From the IMG/VR virus record IMGVR_UViG_3300027730_000096, positions 1-31,032 of that record: a DNA stretch of 31,032 nt. One strand, given 5' to 3'. The notes beneath the pieces were generated by a model. It had not been told where the DNA came from and did no database searches. It saw only the letters and a list, made by a program, of their open reading frames with translations. Position 1 is the first letter of the stretch. Every line of letters begins with the position of its first letter. A program made the translations under genes and the position numbers. This document shows positions 23,862 through 29,467 of the stretch, one piece after another. The DNA comes from a virus.

Positions 23862-23960
23862 GGGATTTACCTTTTCAGGGGGTGGCTTCGATCATCGCAC
23901 ACCGGGGCGATCTGAAACCGGGTTATCAAACTTCCCACGCCGAGGGGAAGGATTAACCGA

Positions 23961-23988
23961 ATTAACCCTGAATGGGTTATGTTGTCAA
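23961..23988 (-). promoter_or_regulatory. Sigma70-type promoter for the capsid unit
   Basis: On the minus strand a perfect -35 TTGACA (23988-23983) is followed after 16 nt by GTTAAT (23966-23961), a 4/6 match to TATAAT. It starts right after a terminator and about 100 nt before the first capsid-unit ATG. The position supports a promoter more than the -10 score alone does. Confidence 0.68.
23963..23979. promoter_or_regulatory. Inverted repeat overlapping the promoter, possible operator
   Basis: TAACCC-N5-GGGTTA is a perfect 6-bp inverted repeat lying across the spacer and -10 of the capsid promoter. GGTTAAT on the minus strand occurs again 9 nt further downstream. A dimeric regulator could bind here, or it may be a weak hairpin. 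No regulator gene is present in the window. Confidence 0.45.
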
Positions 23989-23997
23989 CACACGCAG

Positions 23998-24022
23998 AAA
24001 AAAGGCCCGCCGAAGCGGGCCC
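23998..24022 (-). terminator. Strong intrinsic terminator before the capsid unit
   Basis: On the minus strand GGCCCGC-TTCG-GCGGGCC forms a 7-bp GC stem with a UUCG loop, directly followed by TTTTTT. It closes the scaffold/co-chaperonin transcript 25 nt after the stop of the 177-residue gene. The capsid promoter begins 10 nt downstream. Confidence 0.93.
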
Positions 24023-24046
24023 ATTAGAGCGAGGATGGTGGAAGGG

Positions 24047-24580
24047 TCAGTCCTCGGGGATCGGGATCGGCTCAAAGGCCTTTTTCACCTTGATCAGCGG
24101 AGCGTCTTTGTTGCTGCGCTCAAACTGACCAGCCGGGGCGTCGTTAAGCTGCTGCTCCTTCACGCGGACCTGATCTCGAGCAGCCTTCTTTTCCTTCAGG
24201 CGGATCTCGTCGGTGATCTCCTTCGGACGCTCCATCAGCATCATGCCCTTGCGCAGGATGATGTCGTCACCGGCATAACCAATCGGCATCATCTCGGGGT
24301 GACGAGATGCGGGCACGGGCTCCCAGCCAGAGCGGCGGAGCGCCACCTGATACGACGGATCCTCCTGCCCGAAGACGGTGAACCGCTTCCACTCGTAGGT
24401 CCAACCGTCGGGAATGCTGTTGGCGTCGACCCAAAAGTCATCGGTGCCATCCTCGAGATCGCCGCCGTGCTGGCGGATCTCATCGGCGCGCTTTTTTGCG
24501 GACTGAAGAGACGACAGACGGGTCTTTTTCGTGTCCGACATCGGCTTCACAATCTTTGCTTCTTCCATATCTCTCTCCAT
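24047..24580 (-). CDS. Head-associated phage protein of unknown function (177 aa)
   Basis: A mostly charged protein with LSSLQSAKKRADEIRQHGGD near the N-terminus, then GWTYEWKRFTVFGQEDPSYQ and GWEPVPASRHPEM, and IILRKGMMLMERPKEIT. The GWEPVPA and GxxLMERP pattern recurs in small proteins encoded between scaffold and capsid genes; its function is unknown to me. The first ATG shares a base with the scaffold TGA (TGATG). A second ATG four codons later has GGAGAGAG in front of it and could be used instead. The strong terminator follows directly. Confidence 0.75.
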   Translation of the reverse strand: MERDMEEAKIVKPMSDTKKTRLSSLQSAKKRADEIRQHGGDLEDGTDDFWVDANSIPDGWTYEWKRFTVFGQEDPSYQVALRRSGWEPVPASRHPEMMPIGYAGDDIILRKGMMLMERPKEITDEIRLKEKKAARDQVRVKEQQLNDAPAGQFERSNKDAPLIKVKKAFEPIPIPED

Positions 24581-25467
24581 CAGTTCATGCGCCCTTCGCG
24601 CTTCAAGTCGCGCATATTCCGCGCATACTCTTCTGGGGTCATGCCCATCATTGAGGCCATCTCGCGCTGCTCTGCGCTCAAGCGGACAACATTGGGGCGG
24701 CTTCCATCGCCATTCATGCTGGCACGGGTCACAGGGGCAATGGCTGGAGCCGCACGGCGCTGATGCTTCGAAGCTCCCCCCTGATCAGCCGACCGGGGCA
24801 CGCCAAGGGTGCCCTCGACGTGATCGAAATAGTCATCGCTGTCCGGGGCAATGCCATCCGCCACCGCAAGTTCGTGAGCGGCTAGCATTTTGCGATTGAG
24901 CTTCTGGTCACGGACGAACTCAGGATGCTCGCGCACCCACGAAGCCGACCGAGGCGTTAGCTGGGCCGCAAAAACCTCGACGGGATCACCGGCATAGGGC
25001 TGCTGCTGAACCGGCCGCTTCTGCTGCTTCTGCTGGCCCTCCATGGCGTCACGACCCTGCTCGATCACGTTGGCCTTCACAGCCAGATCGTTCATGCGGT
25101 CGTTGATCTCTGCCACCATGGCGTAATTGCCCTGAGACATAGCCTCGGCATACTGAGACCGAAGCATGACGCGTTCGCTGTTCACCATCTCCAGAGCGCT
25201 CGAGAGCATCTGGCGCTGGTTATCCTCGACCTCACGGGTCATCAGATGGGCCTGCGCTGCCTGCTGCTGAGCCCTGCGCTCTGCTTCCACGCGAGCCTGA
25301 CGCTCACGCTCGAGGCTGACCTTCAGTTCCTTGATGCCATCCCCGGGGGAAAGCTCGGGCTTGCCTTCTGACGCCTTATCGTCGGCCAGAACGATATCCT
25401 GCTCCTTTTCAGGTGCAGCGTCGTCCTTCAGCACAATTTCAATGTCGCCTTCGTTTTTATCGGACAC
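24580..25467 (-). CDS. Capsid scaffolding protein (295 aa, GTG start)
   Basis: The N-terminal 45 residues are acidic and disordered. Residues about 46-150 form a long Glu/Arg/Gln coiled coil (ELKVSLERERQARVEAERRA and following), with a Gln-rich linker near 144-158. A C-terminal helical part ends SAEQREMASMMGMTPEEYAR, a signature I see in phage scaffolds. Scaffolds direct assembly of capsid protein into the prohead and then leave. The start is GTG at 25467 with AGGAGAGG a few bases upstream. Its place between the co-chaperonin and capsid genes supports the call. No protease motif is seen. Confidence 0.86.
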   Translation of the reverse strand: MSDKNEGDIEIVLKDDAAPEKEQDIVLADDKASEGKPELSPGDGIKELKVSLERERQARVEAERRAQQQAAQAHLMTREVEDNQRQMLSSALEMVNSERVMLRSQYAEAMSQGNYAMVAEINDRMNDLAVKANVIEQGRDAMEGQQKQQKRPVQQQPYAGDPVEVFAAQLTPRSASWVREHPEFVRDQKLNRKMLAAHELAVADGIAPDSDDYFDHVEGTLGVPRSADQGGASKHQRRAAPAIAPVTRASMNGDGSRPNVVRLSAEQREMASMMGMTPEEYARNMRDLKREGRMN

Positions 25468-25477
25468 GAGCCTCTCC

Positions 25478-25876
25478 TCAGAAAATCAAATCGGGGTGCG
25501 ATGCCTTGCCGTAGATGCGGACATCTTCCAGCAACCGGCAATTCACGCCATTAACGACCAGTGTTGCGCCATCCGAGGCGCGGAAACCAACCCAGTCGCC
25601 CGCCTTGACCTGAACGCCGCCAAACCACTCGCTGTCGGTAAATGCACCGGGGCCAACCTTCAGCACGTAGCCAACCTTCCCCTGATATAGGTCTTCGTCG
25701 CGAACTTTATCAGTCAGGTAGATGCCGCCCTTGGTCTTTTCGGGGCGCACATAAATTGCGACCAGCACCTTCGGGCCAAACAGGTCGAAGCCGGAAATGT
25801 TTCCAACCCTGTCGACGATGTCCTTTGCGGGATCCTCGTCGTGATACATCGAAGTGATAGGCACGTTTCTCTCCAT
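25478..25876 (-). CDS. GroES-like co-chaperonin encoded by the phage (132 aa)
   Basis: Residues 35-122 match the Cpn10/GroES fold. GPKVLVAIYVRPEKTKGGIY contains the first strand and the KTxGGI mobile-loop start, with IYL where GroES has the hydrophobic tripeptide that docks on GroEL. VLKVGPGAF and VKAGDWVGF are the usual strands around the roof loop. RLLEDVRIYGK is the closing strand. It is longer than host GroES (97 residues) because of an N-terminal extension of about 30 residues. The ATG at 25876 shares a base with the upstream TGA. Phage co-chaperonins such as T4 gp31 help the host chaperonin fold capsid protein. The position two genes before the capsid unit suggests the same job. Confidence 0.88.
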   Translation of the reverse strand: MERNVPITSMYHDEDPAKDIVDRVGNISGFDLFGPKVLVAIYVRPEKTKGGIYLTDKVRDEDLYQGKVGYVLKVGPGAFTDSEWFGGVQVKAGDWVGFRASDGATLVVNGVNCRLLEDVRIYGKASHPDLIF

Positions 25877-26061
25877 CAACGTTTTAAGACATTCTCACGT
25901 GCTGCCTCGAGCAAGGTCAGCGCCATGCGCAACCCCTCGATCTGCCCTGTGAGTTTTTTGTAGTCCTGCATGTCAGCCAGCAGGCCAGCGCAGACGCTGT
26001 CACGAAGCGCCTCGATATTCTGCTCGATGAGCTTCTGAAGCTCCGAAACAAGCCTCTCCAT
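25876..26061 (-). CDS. Short helical protein (61 aa)
   Basis: A 61-residue, almost wholly helical peptide (MERLVSELQKLIEQNIEALR, GQIEGLRMALTLLEAARENV) with heptad spacing of Leu/Ile, likely a coiled-coil oligomer. GGAGAGA precedes the ATG, and the TGA overlaps the co-chaperonin start. No family is recognised. It could be a small head-assembly factor; the coupling to the co-chaperonin is the only functional hint. Confidence 0.72.
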   Translation of the reverse strand: MERLVSELQKLIEQNIEALRDSVCAGLLADMQDYKKLTGQIEGLRMALTLLEAARENVLKR

Positions 26062-26088
26062 ACTCTCTCCGTCTCTCCATATTTGGTT

Positions 26089-26122
26089 GGGGGCGAGGCT
26101 CTGGAGAGAAAACCCCGCCCCC
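26089..26122 (-). other. Long GC-rich hairpin in an intergenic gap
   Basis: In the 91-nt gap between the 404-residue gene and the 61-residue gene, the minus strand reads GGGGGCGGGG, a 14-nt loop, then CCTCGCCCCC. This allows a 10-bp stem with one G-U pair. No U-tract follows, so it is not a classical terminator. A read-through-prone terminator, mRNA stabiliser or processing site are possible. Confidence 0.62.
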
Positions 26123-26152
26123 GTAACACGTCAGAGCATGACCACTGACGCG

Positions 26153-27367
26153 TTAATTCCTGCTTTTCTGGATCTCGGTCTTCTCAAGCCGACCGAGGCC
26201 GCTACCGGCGCCCGCGTCCATGTCCTTGTACGAACGATAGACGCCATGCCCGGCACGCCCGCCAGACTTGCGCGCAAGCGGGCCCATAGCCGGGGGAGGG
26301 ACGCCGAGACCCGGAGGAAGGGTGCCTCCCATGAGGCCGGGAGGCAACCCCATGGGAGGCATACCAGCGCCGCCAGCCATCGGAGGGGCGACAGGCATAG
26401 GCGGACGCGGCATCGGGCCGGGGAGCCCCATCGGAGGAGGCATGCCCTCCGGATGCTTTTCACCGGCAATGATGTTGATGTGGATGTTGGTCTTGCCCTT
26501 GGTGCGACCGCCGCTCTTGCGAGCCATCCGGCCACCAGTCGGGCGCGTGCCGCCGTCGTAATTGGCTTCGGCCTTGCCACCCTTCTTCTTCCCCATCGCC
26601 ATAGCCATCGGCGAGAGCATCTTGGGGTCTTTCACGGCCATGGCGACCGGGCTCATGTAGTCCATGGGGCCGCCGTCCTTTTTGCCCGCACGCCCGCCAC
26701 ACGCCTTGCAGGTGCAGCCCTTGTCGTGCTTGGCCATCTCGGCCTTGATGAGCTTCTTGTCCATGGCGGCATCCTCATGGATCTTGCCGCCCTTTTTGTA
26801 GCCGCCGGTATGGGGGTAGCCACGCTCTTCGTTGGCTTCCTTCAGGTCGCGGTTCATCAGGCTGTCGGCGGTCAGGGCCTTGCCACCATCCTTGCGGTTG
26901 GTGCGGCCACCGCGCTTCTCAGGCGCGAACGGGCGATCAGTCGGCAGCTGATCGAGCATGCGCTCGCGGCGCGGCATCGGCATTGGCGGCTTCGCAGTGC
27001 CACGGTTAAGGCGCGGCCTCGGAACCGGAGCATTTTCGGCTTCATCTGCTTCGATGATGCGGCGAATTTTGGCCTCGCGGGCCATCCGAGCAGCCTCTTC
27101 GGGACCAAACTCAGGCGTGCCCATCTCGCCGCCGTAGTTCTTGCCCTTGCGCGGCTTCTTACCGGCATGCTGGGCGCCATTCGCACCCTCGACCTTGCCG
27201 CCCTGCTTGAACGCACGACGCGATATCGGGCGCATGCCCACCTTCGCGTTGGTGTTCATCGTGGGCTCGGTCCAGCCGGACGCGTCAACGCTCCCCTTGG
27301 TGGGAGCAGCACGACCCTGCGCCTTCTCCTTCATAGCCTTGCGGGCCGTTTTTGCCATTTCGCTCAT
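26153..27367 (-). CDS. Very basic Gly-Lys/Arg motif-array protein (404 aa)
   Basis: This low-complexity, strongly basic protein contains about ten GG-basic motifs. Examples are FKQGGKV, KRGGRTNRKDGGKA, GYKKGGKI, CKACGGRAGKKDGGP, KKKGGKA, TGGRMARKSGGRTKGKTN and LARKSGGRAG. A DKGCTCKACGG patch near the middle could bind metal. A Met/Pro/Gly-rich stretch (MPPPMGLPGPMPRPPMP and more) separates the last two motifs. KGKTNIHINIIAGEK is the only clearly beta-like piece. AGGAG precedes the ATG. The same motifs occur in six or more other proteins here. I cannot assign a function; DNA condensation or a hub for GG-tagged proteins inside the head are hypotheses. Confidence 0.8.
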   Translation of the reverse strand: MSEMAKTARKAMKEKAQGRAAPTKGSVDASGWTEPTMNTNAKVGMRPISRRAFKQGGKVEGANGAQHAGKKPRKGKNYGGEMGTPEFGPEEAARMAREAKIRRIIEADEAENAPVPRPRLNRGTAKPPMPMPRRERMLDQLPTDRPFAPEKRGGRTNRKDGGKALTADSLMNRDLKEANEERGYPHTGGYKKGGKIHEDAAMDKKLIKAEMAKHDKGCTCKACGGRAGKKDGGPMDYMSPVAMAVKDPKMLSPMAMAMGKKKGGKAEANYDGGTRPTGGRMARKSGGRTKGKTNIHINIIAGEKHPEGMPPPMGLPGPMPRPPMPVAPPMAGGAGMPPMGLPPGLMGGTLPPGLGVPPPAMGPLARKSGGRAGHGVYRSYKDMDAGAGSGLGRLEKTEIQKSRN

Positions 27368-27388
27368 TCGAGCATGCTCCTAGCTAGG

Positions 27389-29467
27389 TTACGGGCGTCC
27401 CCGTTTAAGCTGCCTTGCGATTTTCACGGCATTCTGGACAGCATCAGTGCCGAATTTCGTGTCCCCAGCCACTTTTCCACCTTTAGCATAGATTTCGCCT
27501 GTTATAATCCGCTTCAAAGCGTCTTCAGGCGCAATTCCATGCACGGCAGCGCGTGAAGCTATGTGATCAGCAAGCATTTCGATCTTGGGAGCACCGATTG
27601 GAGAGGTAACACCGGTAGAACCAGAGCCAGCGCCCCACAAACGCCCCTGCGCAGGCACAGATTGCAGACCAACCTGAGCAGCAATTCGATTTTTGAACCA
27701 TGGCGCGACCTGCTGGTACTCGGGCATTTTCATCGAAACGCCCGGGTCGGAGCTTGTCCGCGTGTCGCCCATGCCAAGGATGCGGGTAAAGTGCGCGTCG
27801 GGCACCGGCAATGTAGTTTGAAATCCTGTCTGAGGCACGCCAGACGCCGGAATGTAGGTCGGCACTTTTGGAGTGCCCATGTCTACCTTGCCGCTCTGAA
27901 GAAAACTCTTCATCGGTCCGGAATGCGCGGTAGGATGGTACATGTGGCCAACGACATCGCGAATATCTTCGGGGAAATCAGCCCCACGCCTGCTTACCGG
28001 AAGCCCGGCATACTTTTCAAAATCACCAAAACGACCCTTGCCAGCGAGGTAATATGCCGCCATGCCGCGATTAATCTCGGTTGGCACCTCAGACCCGGGG
28101 CTCGCCATGCCCGTCAGCGTGTTTTGCATGATAAACCGCCTCTTAGCCTCTTCGGGGCCAAGTTCAAGCTCCATGGCCCGGTAAAGAGGGTTCATAACGT
28201 ACCACGCATCCATGCCATGGCGCAGGACCTGATGCTTTCCGGCCTCGTCAAGAATATCGATCAGGCGCTGCTCGTTCTTTTTATTTATAATCTTTTCGGT
28301 GGCCGCAGACCCCTTCGGGTTGGGGGCCATGGCGAGGCTGGGCTCCATATTTCCCACGCGGTTTTCAGCCATGTCGTAAAGATCAGCGCGGGTAACGTTG
28401 AAAAGCTTCTTCAGGTTTGGGCTTTCAGGGGCAACGCGAGAGGCGGCTTCAGCCGCCATCTGCCTTGGGTTGCCGTAAATGCCGGGATATTCGTATCCAA
28501 TAGGATCTTTAACCGTAGTGCGGCCAAAGCCACCACCGCCGCTAGGCGGCTTGCGCCCAGACGGGGTCATGCGGTTATAAATATAAGACCGCTCAACATC
28601 GCTTAGCTTGTGGAAGTCGGCTAATTTTTCGAGGTTGAACCGGTAGCCTTGCTCCTGCGCCGCCCGCGTAAATGGTGCAGCAATGTTATCGACAAGCCCT
28701 CGGAATAGATCGGATGGCTCGCCGGAGCTTCCTTGAAGCCGTGCGCGAGCGCTCTGTCCACCCACGACTTTTTTGAGGTAGTCTTTTGCATCTGTGAGAT
28801 CCCCATTCGTGCGGGCCATAAAACGTTCAGGCATATTAGCAGCCTGACCGATGGCCGCAATGTCATCGACAAATTTATCGTGCTCTTCATCGGGCCCAAA
28901 ATGGGAGAACTTTGCTGCCTTACCATCCCGAGTGAACGTAAGGTCGCGGCCACGAGCGGACGCTTCCTTCATGATGCTCATGCGCTCAGCAGGCGACAGC
29001 GTCTTGCCGTTGCCGAGAAGCAGGGTCGGCGTGCCGGACTGAAGATCAACTTCCGGGTGGTGGATTGAATGCACTGCCGCATCCTGCAACATCCCAAACC
29101 CAAGGGCCGAAGCCAGCCGCTTTGCCTTTTGGGGGGTCATGTTGGGGGCGTCAATGGTAAACGAAGGCTCTGGTTCCCCCAGCCACGTCCCCGTCACAGG
29201 CGTGATCGTGTAGTCACGGACGCCAAAATGCTTGGCCACGAAGTCTCGCACGCTTTTGCCATCAAGGATCTGCAACGCTGAGCGCGACACCGCGTCAATG
29301 TTTTCCTGATTGATAGTTTTGCCTGAGATCTGGCCGTAATTAACGCCGGGCTTGGGCGAAACCTGCGCTGCCGGGACGTTTTCCCTTGAAAATGTCTCAG
29401 CCAGCTTCGACGGCTTGAACGACTTGGCCGCAGAAAGCGCCTGAGAAATTTTATTGTCGTCGTCCAT
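27389..29467 (-). CDS. Large unknown virion-region protein with GG-tag C-terminus (692 aa)
   Basis: The N-terminal part contains KRLASALGFGMLQDAAVHSI, then GKTLSPAERMSIMKEAS and LTFTRDGKAAKFSHFGPD. This order resembles an accessory domain I have seen in large phage polyvalent proteins. Residues 220-560 are mixed helical with TFSG-type linkers and many Pro/Gly. No catalytic motif is recognised. The last 33 residues are YAKGGKVAGDTKFGTDAVQN followed by AVKIARQLKRGRP, closely parallel to the end of the neighbouring gene. The ATG shares a base with the upstream TAA (TAATG). It lies upstream of the scaffold, so it may be a protein carried in the head. Confidence 0.75.
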   Translation of the reverse strand: MDDDNKISQALSAAKSFKPSKLAETFSRENVPAAQVSPKPGVNYGQISGKTINQENIDAVSRSALQILDGKSVRDFVAKHFGVRDYTITPVTGTWLGEPEPSFTIDAPNMTPQKAKRLASALGFGMLQDAAVHSIHHPEVDLQSGTPTLLLGNGKTLSPAERMSIMKEASARGRDLTFTRDGKAAKFSHFGPDEEHDKFVDDIAAIGQAANMPERFMARTNGDLTDAKDYLKKVVGGQSARARLQGSSGEPSDLFRGLVDNIAAPFTRAAQEQGYRFNLEKLADFHKLSDVERSYIYNRMTPSGRKPPSGGGGFGRTTVKDPIGYEYPGIYGNPRQMAAEAASRVAPESPNLKKLFNVTRADLYDMAENRVGNMEPSLAMAPNPKGSAATEKIINKKNEQRLIDILDEAGKHQVLRHGMDAWYVMNPLYRAMELELGPEEAKRRFIMQNTLTGMASPGSEVPTEINRGMAAYYLAGKGRFGDFEKYAGLPVSRRGADFPEDIRDVVGHMYHPTAHSGPMKSFLQSGKVDMGTPKVPTYIPASGVPQTGFQTTLPVPDAHFTRILGMGDTRTSSDPGVSMKMPEYQQVAPWFKNRIAAQVGLQSVPAQGRLWGAGSGSTGVTSPIGAPKIEMLADHIASRAAVHGIAPEDALKRIITGEIYAKGGKVAGDTKFGTDAVQNAVKIARQLKRGRP

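Noticed and set aside
22824-23915. Plus-strand frame of 363 codons opposite the decoration-like gene
   Set aside because: Arg/Gly/His-rich antisense product without homology cues; it also runs across the promoter region on the other strand.
26087-27556. Long plus-strand open frame of 489 codons opposite the motif-array gene
   Set aside because: It is antisense to a gene with good start and neighbours. Its product is His/Arg/Ala-rich low complexity, as expected when a Gly/Lys-rich GC-rich gene is read backwards.
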